The notes: generated from the sequence alone by a model not told the origin. 64,000 bases of DNA from Actinokineospora iranica (GCF_900101685.1 NZ_FMZZ01000003.1:185886-249885), one strand, 5' to 3'. Shown: positions 9,146-21,531, numbered from the stretch's first letter. Program-made: numbers and translations.

Positions 9146-9823
9146 GTGAGCAGCGACGACGACCGGCCTCGGCAGACCGGCGGATACGCGGACAGTGGGT
9201 ACTACGCGCCATCGCAGCCGGTGACGCCGCCTAGAGGGGACGCTTATCCGGGGGATCCGACGGCGGTTCTGCCTGGGCCGATGGAGGCGGACGACGACTA
9301 CGGTCCCCGGGAGGAGGTGGTCGAGCGGGAGCCGCACGCCTGGCATTTCGGGGCTGACCTGGGGTTGTTGGTGCTGCGGGTGACCGTGGGGGTGTTGTTC
9401 GCCGGGCATGGGCTGCAAAAGGTGTTCGGGATGATGCAGGGGCCGGGGATCGGTGGCTTCGCGCAGTATCTGACGTCGCTGGGGTTTCAACATGCGACGG
9501 TGTTGTCCTGGGTCACCGGGCTCACCGAGTTGGCGGCGGGGGTGCTGCTTGTGCTGGGGCTGTTCACTCCGGCCGCGGCGGCTGGTGTTCTCGGGGTGAT
9601 GGCGAACGCCATCTGGACCAAGATCAACGTGCACCAGTTCGCGGGGGCGGTCGAGGTTGAGGCGCTGTACTCCGCCGCGGCGTTCGCGTTGTTGTTCGCG
9701 GGGGCGGGGAAGATCTCGCTGGACCGCAACACGCCGTGGTTTCGGCGGGCGCCCGCGTACGGGTTCGTGTTTTTGCTGTTGGCGGCGGGGGCCAGTGTGG
9801 TGACGCTTGTCGTTCTGCGGTAG
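9146..9823 (+). CDS. DoxX-family membrane protein
   Basis: A 225-residue protein with a hydrophilic, acidic N-terminal 65 residues (MSSDDDRPRQTGG) and four transmembrane helices at about residues 70-90, 120-142, 145-160 and 180-222. The pattern VLRVTVGVLFAGHGLQKVFG is typical of DoxX proteins, which act in quinone-linked or thiosulfate/redox processes in some bacteria. No specific partner is nearby. The GTG start follows a TAGTCT hexamer at 9134-9139 by about 7 nt, so the transcript could be leaderless. It shares a bidirectional terminator with the convergent ilvD gene. Confidence 0.85.
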   Translation: MSSDDDRPRQTGGYADSGYYAPSQPVTPPRGDAYPGDPTAVLPGPMEADDDYGPREEVVEREPHAWHFGADLGLLVLRVTVGVLFAGHGLQKVFGMMQGPGIGGFAQYLTSLGFQHATVLSWVTGLTELAAGVLLVLGLFTPAAAAGVLGVMANAIWTKINVHQFAGAVEVEALYSAAAFALLFAGAGKISLDRNTPWFRRAPAYGFVFLLLAAGASVVTLVVLR

Positions 9824-9837
9824 TGGGCGAAACTGAA

Positions 9838-9875
9838 GAAGAGGGGCGCGTCCGGTGGTGGACGCGCCCCTCTTC
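9838..9875. terminator. bidirectional intrinsic terminator
   Basis: A perfect 16-bp stem (GAAGAGGGGCGCGTCC with its complement at 9860-9875) and a 6-nt loop, sitting 14 nt after the DoxX gene and 13 nt from the ilvD stop. The A/G and T/C edges give short U-runs in both directions. Confidence 0.9.
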
Positions 9876-9888
9876 TCTAGTTCTCGGG

Positions 9889-11733
9889 TTACTTGTTGGG
9901 GTCGCGGACGGCGCCGGTGGAGGCGTCGGTGGCCATGCGGGCGTAGGCGCGCAGGGCGTTGGTCACCGGGCGCACCCGGTCGACGGGCTGCCAGGGGCGT
10001 TCGCTGGCTTCCATCTTGGCTCGCCGCTCGGCCAGGACATCCGGGTCGACCAGGAGTTCCAGGGTGCGCTTGTGCACGTCGATGCGGATCTGGTCGCCGT
10101 CGACGACCAAACCGATGGTGCCGCCGCCCGCCGCCTCGGGGGAGACGTGGCCGATGGACAGGCCCGACGAGCCGCCGGAGAAGCGGCCGTCGGTGATCAG
10201 GGCGCACTTCTTGCCCAGGCCCGATCCCTTGAGGAACGCGGTCGGGTGCAGCATCTCCTGCATCCCGGGGCCGCCAGCGGGGCCCTCGTAGCGGACCACC
10301 AGCACGTCGCCGGGCTGGATCTGCTTGCCCAGGATGACCGAGACGGCCTGCTCCTGGCTCTCCACGACCCGAGCGGGGCCCTGGAAGGTGAACAGGTCCT
10401 CGTCGATGCCCGCCGACTTGATCACGGCGCCGCGCTCGGCGAGGTTGCCGTAGAGGACCGCCAGGCCGCCGTCGGCGGTGAAGGCGTGCTCGACGTCGTG
10501 GATGCAGCCGTTCGCGGCGTCGGTGTCCAGCGAGGACCAGCGGTTCGACGTGGAGAACGCCTCGGTGGTGCGGACCCCGCCGGGCGCGGCGTGGAACAGC
10601 TCGATCGCCTCGGGGGACGGGTTCTCGGCGCGGATGTCCCACTCCGACAGCCACTGCTCCAGCGACGGGCTGTGCACCGAGTGCACGTCGGTGTTGAGCA
10701 GCCCGCCCCGGTACAGCTCGCCCAGGATGGCCGGGATGCCGCCCGCCCGGTGCACGTCCTCCATGTGGTAGTCGGAGTTCGGCGACACCTTCGACAGGCA
10801 CGGCACCTTGCGCGAGATCGCGTCGATGTCGGCGAGGGTGAAGTCGATCTCGCCTTCCTGCGCGGCGGCGAGGATGTGCAGGACCGTGTTGGTCGACCCG
10901 CCCATGGCCATGTCCAGCGCCATGGCGTTCTCGAACGCCTTGCGGTTGGCGATGGTGCGCGGCAGCGCGGTCTCGTCGTCCTCGCCGTACCAGCGCTTGC
11001 ACAGCTCGACCACGGTCGTGCCCGCGCGCTGGAACAGGTCGCGGCGGGCGGCGTGGGTGGCCAGCGTGGAGCCGTTGCCCGGCAGCGCGAGGCCCAGCGC
11101 CTCGGTCAGGCAGTTCATCGAGTTCGCGGTGAACATGCCCGAGCACGAGCCGCAGGTCGGGCAGGCCGACCGCTCGACCTCGCTGAGCGCGGCCTCGTCC
11201 ACCGAGGAGTTGGCCGACGCGGAGATCGTGGTGATCAGGTCGCTGGAGGGGTGCGCGACATCGCCGACGACGACCGCCTTGCCCGCCTCCATCGGCCCGC
11301 CGGAGACGAACACGACCGGCACGTTGAGCCGCAGCGCGGCGTTGAGCATCCCCGGGGTGATCTTGTCGCAGTTCGAGATGCACACCAGCGCGTCGGCCTG
11401 GTGGGCGTTGACCATGTACTCCACGGCGTCGGCGATGATCTCCCGCGAGGGCAGCGAGTAGAGCATCCCGCTGTGGCCCATCGCGATGCCGTCGTCAACG
11501 GCGATCGTGTGGAACTCCCGGGGCACCCCGCCTGCCGCGCGGACCCCCTCGGCCACGATGTCGCCGAGGTCGCGCAGGTGGACGTGGCCGGGCACGAACT
11601 GGGTGTAGGAGTTGGCGATCGCCACGATGGGCTTGCCGAAGTCCGAGTCGGTCATGCCGGTGGCCCGCCACAGGGAACGGGCCCCGGCGGCGTTGCGGCC
11701 GTGGGTGGTGGTGCGGGAGCGCAGCGCTGGCAC
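9889..11733 (-). CDS. ilvD: dihydroxy-acid dehydratase
   Basis: Third enzyme of Val/Ile synthesis. It dehydrates 2,3-dihydroxy-isovalerate and -methylvalerate to the 2-keto acids using an Fe-S cluster. The 614-residue length is normal. The cluster and active-site motifs are seen: CDKITPGM and [18 protein letters not shown] in the first half, and [19 protein letters not shown] near the C-terminus. The start is GTG at 11733, with GGAGGA 5 nt upstream. The longer frame to 11775 lacks family similarity. It stands alone, convergent with the DoxX gene and apart from ilvBNC. Confidence 0.97.
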   Translation of the reverse strand: MPALRSRTTTHGRNAAGARSLWRATGMTDSDFGKPIVAIANSYTQFVPGHVHLRDLGDIVAEGVRAAGGVPREFHTIAVDDGIAMGHSGMLYSLPSREIIADAVEYMVNAHQADALVCISNCDKITPGMLNAALRLNVPVVFVSGGPMEAGKAVVVGDVAHPSSDLITTISASANSSVDEAALSEVERSACPTCGSCSGMFTANSMNCLTEALGLALPGNGSTLATHAARRDLFQRAGTTVVELCKRWYGEDDETALPRTIANRKAFENAMALDMAMGGSTNTVLHILAAAQEGEIDFTLADIDAISRKVPCLSKVSPNSDYHMEDVHRAGGIPAILGELYRGGLLNTDVHSVHSPSLEQWLSEWDIRAENPSPEAIELFHAAPGGVRTTEAFSTSNRWSSLDTDAANGCIHDVEHAFTADGGLAVLYGNLAERGAVIKSAGIDEDLFTFQGPARVVESQEQAVSVILGKQIQPGDVLVVRYEGPAGGPGMQEMLHPTAFLKGSGLGKKCALITDGRFSGGSSGLSIGHVSPEAAGGGTIGLVVDGDQIRIDVHKRTLELLVDPDVLAERRAKMEASERPWQPVDRVRPVTNALRAYARMATDASTGAVRDPNK

Positions 11734-11819
11734 GGCTCCTCCAAGTCGATCTCGTCTGCGGTGGGTGGCGGGCACGGCGCCTGGGTCGGCGCCGACGGAC
11801 GGGAGCGGTGCCTACCAGG

Positions 11820-12314
11820 CTACTCCGCTCGCCGCTCGGGCTCGGAACGCTCTTGCTCGGGAGCGGTCGGCGCGGTGGCGGCGGGTTCGGTCCGCGCGGG
11901 GTCGGCATCGGCCTGGTCGTCGTCCCGCGTCACCGTCGGGTCGTCCAGCCTGCCGCCGCTGACCAGGGCGAGCGCGGGCAGGTGCCGCACGCGCACCGAC
12001 GGCAGCGGCACCTCGGCGCCGTCGTCGAGGACCGCGCGCACGCCCGCGCGCTTGGTCAGCCGCAGGCCCTTGAGCGCCGTCCACGGCAGCGCGCGACTGG
12101 TGAGCACCTGCCGCACGACCAGGCCGCCCGCGTCGGCGGTGGTGCGCACGCGCAGCACCCACACCATGAACGCGAGCGGGATCAGGTAGACCGCGACCAG
12201 GCCGGGCGCGGCGAAGGCGACCGGGGTGGCGCCGATCGCGAACAGGAACGCGGCGAGCACCGCGACGGACGGAGTCCGGAACACGAGTCGGGACGGGACC
12301 TGCTGCTCAGCCAC
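11820..12314 (-). CDS. PH-domain membrane protein
   Basis: A 164-residue protein with two adjacent hydrophobic segments at about residues 15-55 (SVAVLAAFLFAIGA, then LVAVYLIPLAFMVWVL) followed by a bacterial PH-like domain (GGLVVRQVLTSRALPWTALKGLRL) and an acidic/Ala-rich tail of about 40 residues. This is the common actinobacterial small PH-domain family of unknown function. The GTG at 12314 was chosen because it begins the conserved part. It is 86 nt upstream of ilvD on the same strand, but that gap leaves room for a separate ilvD promoter. Confidence 0.75.
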   Translation of the reverse strand: MAEQQVPSRLVFRTPSVAVLAAFLFAIGATPVAFAAPGLVAVYLIPLAFMVWVLRVRTTADAGGLVVRQVLTSRALPWTALKGLRLTKRAGVRAVLDDGAEVPLPSVRVRHLPALALVSGGRLDDPTVTRDDDQADADPARTEPAATAPTAPEQERSEPERRAE

Positions 12315-12415
12315 CCGTAGATGGTGCACCCGCCCGCCGCCGCGCCTGTGCCCGGGGTGCGGACGGCCGTTCCAGTGGAAGTCTGACCAGTATCCGGGAT
12401 CACGATCCCGCACAG

Positions 12416-12444
12416 TTGACGCTCTACACCGAACGCACTAGCGT
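12416..12444 (+). promoter_or_regulatory. candidate ilvB operon promoter
   Basis: TTGACG (12416-12421) and TAGCGT (12439-12444) are separated by 17 bp. Transcription from this pair would begin about 12451, at or next to the GTG of the leader peptide, so the leader would be translated from a leaderless message. Confidence 0.6.
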
Positions 12445-12451
12445 CTGCCGG

Positions 12452-12499
12452 GTGCCCGCACAGACCCTTCTCGTACTTCCGACGCGCGTTCGACGCTGA
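12452..12499 (+). CDS. ilvB leader peptide
   Basis: A 15-codon reading frame, MPAQTLLVLPTRVRR, with the run Leu-Leu-Val-Leu at codons 6-9 and a Val at 13. It ends 26 nt before a strong terminator and 144 nt before ilvB. Leader peptides rich in the end products are the sensing part of classical amino-acid attenuation in ilv operons of actinobacteria and enterobacteria. The arms ACGCGCGTTCGA and TCGAACGCGCG (12483-12525) can pair just upstream of the terminator, and the first arm lies inside the last leader codons. The frame and position support it strongly. Translation has not been shown. Confidence 0.8.
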   Translation: MPAQTLLVLPTRVRR

Positions 12500-12525
12500 C
12501 GGAAGCCGCCCGCATCGAACGCGCG

Positions 12526-12562
12526 ACCCTCGTGCGACCTTTGAGGTCGACGGGGGTTTTTT
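12526..12562 (+). terminator. ilvB attenuator terminator
   Basis: A stem of ACCCTCGT and CGACCT on the 5' side against AGGTCG and ACGGGGGT on the 3' side, with one bulged G, a TTG loop, and then six T residues. It lies between the leader peptide and ilvB and would stop transcription when the leader is translated without stalling. Confidence 0.85.
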
Positions 12563-12643
12563 CGTGCCCAGACCCCAGTAGCCAGACAGTCCAGTAGCCA
12601 CAGACCAGCAGCGAAACACCACATCGACCACGAGGCAGAACCG

Positions 12644-16082
<3,439 letters not shown>

Positions 16083-16100
16083 GTCTCGCTCGCGCCGTGA

Positions 16101-16131
16101 GAGGCCGTCGCTCCCCGGGAGCGACGGCCTC
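16101..16131 (+). terminator. intrinsic terminator after ilvC
   Basis: A perfect 14-bp stem GAGGCCGTCGCTCC with its complement, a CCG loop, then TTGGG. It lies 18 nt from the ilvC stop and 17 nt from the stop of the convergent gene, so it may serve both. Confidence 0.85.
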
Positions 16132-16148
16132 TTGGGCTGTCCGGGCGG

Positions 16149-16865
16149 TCAGAAGTCCGGGTCGGTGCGCAGGGTGATCAGGACCTCGGGGGCGAGATCC
16201 GGGGCGAACGAGTAGCCGGGGAAACCGCCCCACCGCACGGATTCGCGCAGGTAGTCGACCAGGGTGATGCCTGGTCTGCCCGCCACGCCGCGCAAGACCG
16301 GGTCGGCCACCTGCGCGGGCAGGTCGATGTCGTGGGTGCCGCCTTCGACGTTGGTCTTGACGTACTCGTCGGGAGCCAAGGCGAACGCGAACTCGGTGGG
16401 ATCGTCGCGTTCCTCCCATTCCAGGTGCAGGGAGTAGGCGTTGCCCAGGCACAGGGGGTCCGGGTACTCGGCGCCGGGCGCGGTCGTGGTGGGCGCGGGC
16501 TCTTGGTGATAGGTCAGGTAAAGCGCGTCGCAGTCGCCCGCGAACCACACCTCGCCGACCCTGCGCAGACACGCCTCCAGGGCGTAGGGCAGGCCGCCGA
16601 TCTTGTCGACCAGTTCGTCTATCAGGGCGTGGTCGCCCTCGGTGGGGGGCTGGTGTGGGCTCACCAGACGGTCGGAAGACACCCAGTCCAGCTCCGGCAG
16701 CGCCGCGGCGATCCTCGCCACGTGCTGTGACACCCGCACCATGGTCTCGTCGGCGACGGCGGCGACGTCCTCGGCGAGGGCGTCGGGCACCGGGCCGAGC
16801 GCGCGCAACTCGGTCCACACGGCTTCTCTCTCGCCGTGCAGGTAACGCAGGAAATACGAGGTCAC
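16149..16865 (-). CDS. conserved actinobacterial hypothetical protein
   Basis: A 238-residue soluble protein without signal peptide or membrane segments. It opens with VTSYFLRYLHGEREAVWTEL, has a helical N-terminal half, and a C-terminal half with conserved-looking aromatic patches (EVWFAGDCDALYLTYHQE, SVRWGGFPGYSF, then APEVLITLRTDPDF). I do not recognise an assigned function. The style resembles uncharacterised proteins common in Streptomyces and relatives. The start GTG at 16865 lies 9 nt inside another GTG at 16874, and either could be used. It is divergent from the DUF397 gene and convergent with ilvC. Confidence 0.65.
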   Translation of the reverse strand: MTSYFLRYLHGEREAVWTELRALGPVPDALAEDVAAVADETMVRVSQHVARIAAALPELDWVSSDRLVSPHQPPTEGDHALIDELVDKIGGLPYALEACLRRVGEVWFAGDCDALYLTYHQEPAPTTTAPGAEYPDPLCLGNAYSLHLEWEERDDPTEFAFALAPDEYVKTNVEGGTHDIDLPAQVADPVLRGVAGRPGITLVDYLRESVRWGGFPGYSFAPDLAPEVLITLRTDPDF

Positions 16866-16988
16866 ACCGCTCACGCTACTCAGCGCGACCAGACCGGCGC
16901 GGCAACGACACGGTGCGTGCCGCGGCGCGGGTGGCCTGCGGTATACCTGGTCACCGACAGTCGAGACCTCAGCGAACGAGGAGAGGCC

Positions 16989-17264
16989 ATGGAGAGCGCC
17001 CCCATTTACGACGACAAGGCCGAGGTGCGCGGCAGGCTCGACCTGAGCAAGGCCGAGTGGCAGCGCGCGGCGGAGCCCGACGCCGACCCCGATGGCGAGT
17101 ACGTCGAGATCGCCTTCGTCCCGCACACCGACGGCAAGACCTACATCGCCATGCGGAACTCCAAGTACACCGGCCCGGACGACACGGTCCTGGTCTTCAC
17201 CGAGTCGGAGTGGGACGCCTTCGTCGAGGGCGCCAAGGCGGGCGAGTTCGACGAGCCGTGGTGA
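16989..17264 (+). CDS. DUF397-domain protein
   Basis: A 91-residue acidic protein. The DUF397 signature is clear in the second half: YVEIAFVPHTDGKTYIAMRN, then SKYTGPDDTVLVFTESEWDAFVEGAKAGEFD. It carries an N-terminal extension of about 25 residues (KAEVRGRLDLSKAEWQRAAE), including the LSKAEWQRA start seen in the family. DUF397 proteins are small actinobacterial partners of XRE regulators of the BldB/WhiJ kind, but no XRE gene is adjacent here. GAGGAGAGGCC just upstream of ATG is the ribosome site. The TGA overlaps the GTG of the next gene, so the two are coupled. Confidence 0.85.
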   Translation: MESAPIYDDKAEVRGRLDLSKAEWQRAAEPDADPDGEYVEIAFVPHTDGKTYIAMRNSKYTGPDDTVLVFTESEWDAFVEGAKAGEFDEPW

Positions 17265-18304
17265 CCGGCTCACCCCAGGGCGACACCCCGGGCGATCCGG
17301 TGTGGACAGAGCAGGCGGCGCCGCGACGCGGCGCCCCCGCGGTGTGGACCCCGCCAGAAGACGTGGGTGAGCACCCCTTCGCGGCCAGCAGCGGTTCCCT
17401 CGCCCTCTCGCCCGACGACGAGCCGCGACCGGATTCCCCTGCCGCGGGCCGCTCCCACCCGCCCGCGCCCGGTCCGCCCGCGCCGGTTCCCAGCCGCCAC
17501 ACCGGTTCTCTCGACATTCCGCCGCCGGGCTCCGTCCGCCCGCCCGCGCCGGTCGCGCCCGCGCTGGCCGCGCCCTCGGCGGGCCAGTTCCCCGCGGCCC
17601 AAGCGCCCCAGCCGCGCCTGAAGCCCGACGCGTCCCAGCGCCGCCCGACGGCAGACGCGCCCCGGTCCGGCGCGCTCCCACCGGAGCCGCACGGACCAGG
17701 CTCACCTGGGGCCCGGACGCCGGGGCCCGCGGCGTCCGGTGTTCAACCGCCGGGATCACCGGCGTCGCGCCCGCAGCCGCCGCTTCCGCAAGCGCCCCGG
17801 TCCCAGGCGCCACCGGTTCAGACGCCACGCGCCCAGCCCTTGCCGCCCGCCCAGCCGCCGCTGCCGTCGCCCGCCCAGCCGCCTTCGCCCCGGACAGCGG
17901 AGCCCGCGCGGGCTCCGCTGTCCGGGCCGCCGCGGCGGCCTGAGCCGCATGGCGGGCCGCCGAGGACCGAGTCGCCGCCGGGAGCCGGGCAGCGGTCCCT
18001 GCCCGCGCCTTCGCGGGCCGCCGGGCCGCCGCCCCCACGAAACGACCACCGGCCGCAGCCGCCCCGCCAGGTCCCACCGCCGCCGGTTTTCCCGGCGGGC
18101 TTCGGGTCGGGGTTCGGGCCCACCGGGTCCGGTGGCTACCCCGTGGGCAGCACGCCGGTCCCCGTCCACCCCGCCAAAACCGAGCCCGACCCCGGCCTGC
18201 CCAGGGAACCCGAGAAGCGCCGCCCGGCTTACCTCGTCGAAGGCGACGATGATGAGATGTTCGGCACCGGCGAGTTCACCGCGCCACCGGTCATCGGGGA
18301 GTGA
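17261..18304 (+). CDS. proline-rich low-complexity protein
   Basis: A 347-residue protein that is mostly Pro, Ala, Ser, Gly and Arg from residue 20 to about 300 (for example PPAQPPLPSPAQPPSPRTAE) and ends with an acidic tail (YLVEGDDDEMFGTGEFTAPPVIGE). There is no signal peptide, membrane segment or folded domain that I recognise. The third-position GC is as high as in true genes, and the GTGA overlap with the DUF397 gene supports translation. It may be a disordered adaptor. The antisense frame of similar length is a composition shadow. The function is unknown. Confidence 0.6.
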   Translation: MTGSPQGDTPGDPVWTEQAAPRRGAPAVWTPPEDVGEHPFAASSGSLALSPDDEPRPDSPAAGRSHPPAPGPPAPVPSRHTGSLDIPPPGSVRPPAPVAPALAAPSAGQFPAAQAPQPRLKPDASQRRPTADAPRSGALPPEPHGPGSPGARTPGPAASGVQPPGSPASRPQPPLPQAPRSQAPPVQTPRAQPLPPAQPPLPSPAQPPSPRTAEPARAPLSGPPRRPEPHGGPPRTESPPGAGQRSLPAPSRAAGPPPPRNDHRPQPPRQVPPPPVFPAGFGSGFGPTGSGGYPVGSTPVPVHPAKTEPDPGLPREPEKRRPAYLVEGDDDEMFGTGEFTAPPVIGE

Positions 18305-18408
18305 CGAAGGTCATCACTCGGCCGCCATGTCCGCGCTACCCGTTGTGCCGCTTGGCACCGGGGCAGTGCTGACCCGGGGGCTGACTTGTCACCTGTCTCA
18401 CCCATCGG

Positions 18409-18462
18409 TTGAACGGTTCAGTGACCGTCATAGACTCGTCGCGGTTACAGAGAGGTAACCGC
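18409..18462 (+). promoter_or_regulatory. candidate serA promoter and 5' hairpin
   Basis: TTGAAC (18409-18414) and TAGACT (18431-18436) with a 16-bp spacer. Transcription would start just before the inverted repeat GCGGTTAC/GTAACCGC (18441-18462), which would form a hairpin at or near the 5' end of the serA message, 33 nt before the start codon. Confidence 0.55.
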
Positions 18463-18495
18463 TTCCTCTTAGCGCTACCAGCACAGGAGTCCAGC

Positions 18496-20088
18496 GTGAC
18501 AACTACGAGCCGCCCCGTCGTCCTCATCGCCGAGAAGCTCGCGCCGTCCGTGCTGGACGTGTTCGGCGACGAGTTCGACGTCCGCCACGTCGACGGCACC
18601 GACCGGCCCGCGCTGCTGGCCGCCGTCGCCGAGGCCGACGCGCTGCTGGTGCGGTCGGCCACCCAGGTCGACGCCGAGGTGCTCAAGGCATCCGACACGC
18701 TCAAGGTCGTGGCCCGCGCCGGGGTCGGCCTCGACAACGTCGAGGTGCCCGCGGCCACCGAGCGCGGCGTGCTCGTGGTGAACGCGCCCACGTCGAACAT
18801 CGTCTCGGCCGCGGAGCACGCCGTCGCGCTGCTGCTCGCGGTGGCCCGCCAGGTGCCCGACGCGCACGCCACCCTGCAGGACGGGCAGTGGAAGCGCAGC
18901 GCGTTCTCCGGAGTCGAGTTGCAGGGCAAGACCGTGGGCGTCGTCGGCCTCGGCAAGATCGGCCAGCTCTTCGCGCAGCGCCTCGCCGGGTTCGGCACCA
19001 CGCTCATCGCCTACGACCCCTACGCCTCGCCCGCGCGGGCCGCGCAGCTTGGCATCGAGCTGGTCGAGCTGGACGAGCTGCTCGGCCGCGCGGACGTGAT
19101 CTCCGTGCACCTGCCCAAGACCCCCGAGACCAAGGGCCTGCTCAACGCCGAGGCGCTCGCCAAGACCAAGAAGGGCGTCATCATCGTCAACGCCGCCCGC
19201 GGCGGCCTGATCGATGAGGAGGCGCTGGCCGACGCGGTCCGCGGCGGCCAGGTGCGCGGCGCGGGCGTCGACGTGTTCGTGACCGAGCCCACCACCAGCA
19301 GCCCGCTGTTCGGCGTGCCGGGCATCGTGGTCACCCCGCACCTGGGCGCCTCAACCGCCGAGGCGCAGGACCGCGCGGGCACCGACGTGGCCCACTCGGT
19401 GCGGCTGGCGCTGCGCGGCGAGTTCGTGCCCGACGCGGTGAACGTCGGCGGCGGCGTGGTCGGCGAAGAGGTGCGCCCGTACCTGCCGCTGACCCAGAAG
19501 CTGGGCGTCGTGCTCTCCGCGCTGGGCAACAAGGCGCCGACCTCGATCACCGTGCTGGTGCGCGGCGAGCTGTCCGCGGAGGATGTCGCGATCCTGCCGC
19601 TGGCCGCCCTGCGCGGGGTGTTCTCCGGCATCGTCGAGGACCAGGTGACGTTCGTGAACGCGCCGCGGCTGGCCGAGACGCTGGGCGTCACCGTCGAGGT
19701 GGCCAAGGAGAGCGAGAGCGTCATCTACCGCAGCCTGGTCACCCTGCGCGGGGTCTACGCGGACGGCTCGGTGATCACCGTCAGCGGCACCCTGTCCGGC
19801 CTGGCCCAGGTCGAGAAGCTGGTCGAGGTGCACGGCCGCTCGTTCGACCTGCGCGCGGAGGGCCACGTGCTGCTGCTGGAGTACTCGGAGCGCCCCGGCG
19901 TGATGGGCACCGTCGGCACCCTGCTCGGCGAGGCCGGGGTCAACATAGACGCGGCCCAGATCAGCCAGACCGGCGACGGGGACGCGGTCATGCTGCTGCG
20001 CGTGGACCGCGCCGTCGACGGCTCGGTCCTGGAGTCCATCGGCGCCTCGATCGGCGCGAGCCTCGTCCGCGCCGTGAACCTCGACTGA
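18496..20088 (+). CDS. serA: D-3-phosphoglycerate dehydrogenase
   Basis: First enzyme of serine synthesis, 530 residues, oxidising 3-phosphoglycerate with NAD. It is the long type: substrate domain and NAD domain (KTVGVVGLGKIGQLFAQRL near 140-160; catalytic Arg in VNAARGGLIDEEAL; Glu in FVTEPTTSSP; His in VTPHLGAST), an intervening domain, and a C-terminal ACT domain (LLEYSERPGVMGTVGTLL) that binds serine for feedback control. The start is GTG at 18496, with CAGGAG upstream. It lies between ilvC and leuB, as in mycobacteria. Confidence 0.96.
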   Translation: MTTTSRPVVLIAEKLAPSVLDVFGDEFDVRHVDGTDRPALLAAVAEADALLVRSATQVDAEVLKASDTLKVVARAGVGLDNVEVPAATERGVLVVNAPTSNIVSAAEHAVALLLAVARQVPDAHATLQDGQWKRSAFSGVELQGKTVGVVGLGKIGQLFAQRLAGFGTTLIAYDPYASPARAAQLGIELVELDELLGRADVISVHLPKTPETKGLLNAEALAKTKKGVIIVNAARGGLIDEEALADAVRGGQVRGAGVDVFVTEPTTSSPLFGVPGIVVTPHLGASTAEAQDRAGTDVAHSVRLALRGEFVPDAVNVGGGVVGEEVRPYLPLTQKLGVVLSALGNKAPTSITVLVRGELSAEDVAILPLAALRGVFSGIVEDQVTFVNAPRLAETLGVTVEVAKESESVIYRSLVTLRGVYADGSVITVSGTLSGLAQVEKLVEVHGRSFDLRAEGHVLLLEYSERPGVMGTVGTLLGEAGVNIDAAQISQTGDGDAVMLLRVDRAVDGSVLESIGASIGASLVRAVNLD

Positions 20089-20142
20089 GGTCGATCGGGC
20101 TGATCGGAAAGTCCATCTGCTGGGACGCGTCCCCGGCTTCCG

Positions 20143-20213
20143 CGGTGCCCGGATCGGTTGGCCAGCAACCGTTCCGGGCACCGTTCGTGTTTTCCAAACG
20201 ACCGGAAAACACG
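20143..20213 (+). terminator. double hairpin after serA
   Basis: The first hairpin (20143-20159 with 20167-20183) has a 17-bp stem with one mismatch and a 7-nt loop. The second (20186-20195 with 20204-20213) is a perfect 10-bp stem CGTGTTTTCC. The T-run lies inside the second hairpin, so the two structures overlap functionally. Confidence 0.7.
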
Positions 20214-20324
20214 TCGACACCACCCAGAGGGGTGGCGAGGTGCGGACACCGGACGACTTGCCGGTAGCCTTCGTTCGTCTACGAGGCCCTGATAGTTCGG
20301 GCCGATACCCCGGGAGGTGTGTGC

Positions 20325-21362
20325 ATGCGGCTCGCGGTGATCCCAGGAGACGGGATCGGGCCGGAAGTGATCGCTGAGGCCCTGAAGGTGCTCGGTGAGG
20401 TCATACCGACCGCGGAGATCACCCGCTACGACCTCGGCGCGGCGAGGTGGCACGCGACGGGGGAGCTGCTGCCGGAGTCCGTGCTCGGGGAGTTGCGGGA
20501 GCACGACGCGATCCTGCTCGGCGCCGTCGGCGACCCGTCGGTGCCCAGCGGCATCCTGGAGCGCGGGCTGCTGCTGCGGCTGCGCTTCGAACTCGACCAC
20601 CACGTCAACCTGCGTCCGGCACGGCTCTACCCGGGTGTGAAGAGCCCGATCGCCGATCCGGGCGAGATCGACATGATCGTGGTCCGGGAGGGCACCGAGG
20701 GGCTCTACGCGGGCAACGGCGGGTTGTTGCGTAAGGACACTCCGCACGAGATCGCCACCGAGGTCAGCGTCAACACGTCCTTCGGCGTCGAGCGGGTCGT
20801 GCGCGACGCGTTCACCCGCGCCGCGGCCCGGCCCCGCAAGCACCTCACGCTCGTCCACAAGACGAACGTCCTCACGCACGCGGGCTCGCTGTGGTCGCGT
20901 GTGGTGGAAGAGGTGTCGCTGCAGCACCCGGACGTCACGGTCGCCTACCAGCACGTCGACGCCACGACCATCCACATGGTCACCGACCCGACCCGCTTCG
21001 ACGTCATCGTCACCGACAACCTGTTCGGCGACATCCTCACCGACCTCGCGGCGGCGGTCACCGGCGGCATCGGCCTCGCGGCCAGCGGAAACCTCGACAT
21101 CACCCGGCGCAATCCGAGCATGTTCGAGCCGGTGCACGGCAGCGCGCCGGACATCGCTGGCCAGGGCATCGCGGACCCCACCGCCGCGGTGCTCTCGGTG
21201 GCCCTGCTGCTCGACCACCTCGGCGAGGTCGAGGCGGCGCGGCGCATCGAGGCGTCGGTCGCCTTCGATCTGGCCACTCGGGACCACGCCTCGCCCGGCG
21301 GCACGTTCGCCATCGGCGACCGGCTGGCGGCCCTGGTGTCCTCGAACGCCAAGAGCGCCTGA
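20325..21362 (+). CDS. leuB: 3-isopropylmalate dehydrogenase
   Basis: Leucine synthesis: NAD-dependent oxidative decarboxylation of 3-isopropylmalate, 345 residues. It starts [20 protein letters not shown] and shows the substrate Arg cluster ([20 protein letters not shown]), the catalytic Lys in LVHKTNVL, the metal Asp in [18 protein letters not shown], and the NAD loop [21 protein letters not shown] at 20325 was chosen over GTG at 20319 because GGGAGG then lies at 7 nt. The closest homologues in actinobacteria are of this short LeuB type. It is followed by a long hairpin terminator. Confidence 0.96.
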   Translation: MRLAVIPGDGIGPEVIAEALKVLGEVIPTAEITRYDLGAARWHATGELLPESVLGELREHDAILLGAVGDPSVPSGILERGLLLRLRFELDHHVNLRPARLYPGVKSPIADPGEIDMIVVREGTEGLYAGNGGLLRKDTPHEIATEVSVNTSFGVERVVRDAFTRAAARPRKHLTLVHKTNVLTHAGSLWSRVVEEVSLQHPDVTVAYQHVDATTIHMVTDPTRFDVIVTDNLFGDILTDLAAAVTGGIGLAASGNLDITRRNPSMFEPVHGSAPDIAGQGIADPTAAVLSVALLLDHLGEVEAARRIEASVAFDLATRDHASPGGTFAIGDRLAALVSSNAKSA

Positions 21363-21377
21363 TCCCCTCTGGCGCCC

Positions 21378-21429
21378 GAGCCCGTGTGCCCCATCGCGCC
21401 GATCCTGGTGCGATGGGACACACGGGCTC
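21378..21429 (+). terminator. terminator after leuB
   Basis: A 20-bp stem (21378-21397 with 21410-21429, one mismatch) closed by a 12-nt loop, 16 nt beyond the leuB stop. No U-run follows, as is common in high-GC actinobacteria. Confidence 0.75.
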
Positions 21430-21492
21430 AGGCTGCTCAGGATGTGGGAAACCGACTTGGAATGTGGAACGCCCCTGTGTGAGGATCGGGGC

Positions 21493-21531
21493 GTGTTCGC
21501 CGTGAGCATTATCGACGAGCGCGTCGGGTAG
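21493..21531 (+). CDS. cimA leader peptide
   Basis: A 12-codon frame beginning with GTG, MFAVSIIDERVG, containing Val-Ser-Ile-Ile and a final Val-Gly. It is followed by an intrinsic terminator and then cimA, the citramalate synthase of the isoleucine route, so the Ile-Ile pair fits attenuation by charged tRNA(Ile). A GAGGAT hexamer at 21481-21486, with TTGGAA 18 bp before it, would start RNA at about the GTG, again a leaderless peptide. The evidence is positional and by codon content only. Confidence 0.7.
   Translation: MFAVSIIDERVG

Noticed and set aside
8762-11383. 873-codon open frame opposite ilvD
   Set aside because: It is the antisense shadow of a GC-rich gene. Its protein is Arg/Pro/Gly-rich, with no domain, while ilvD fits its family end to end.
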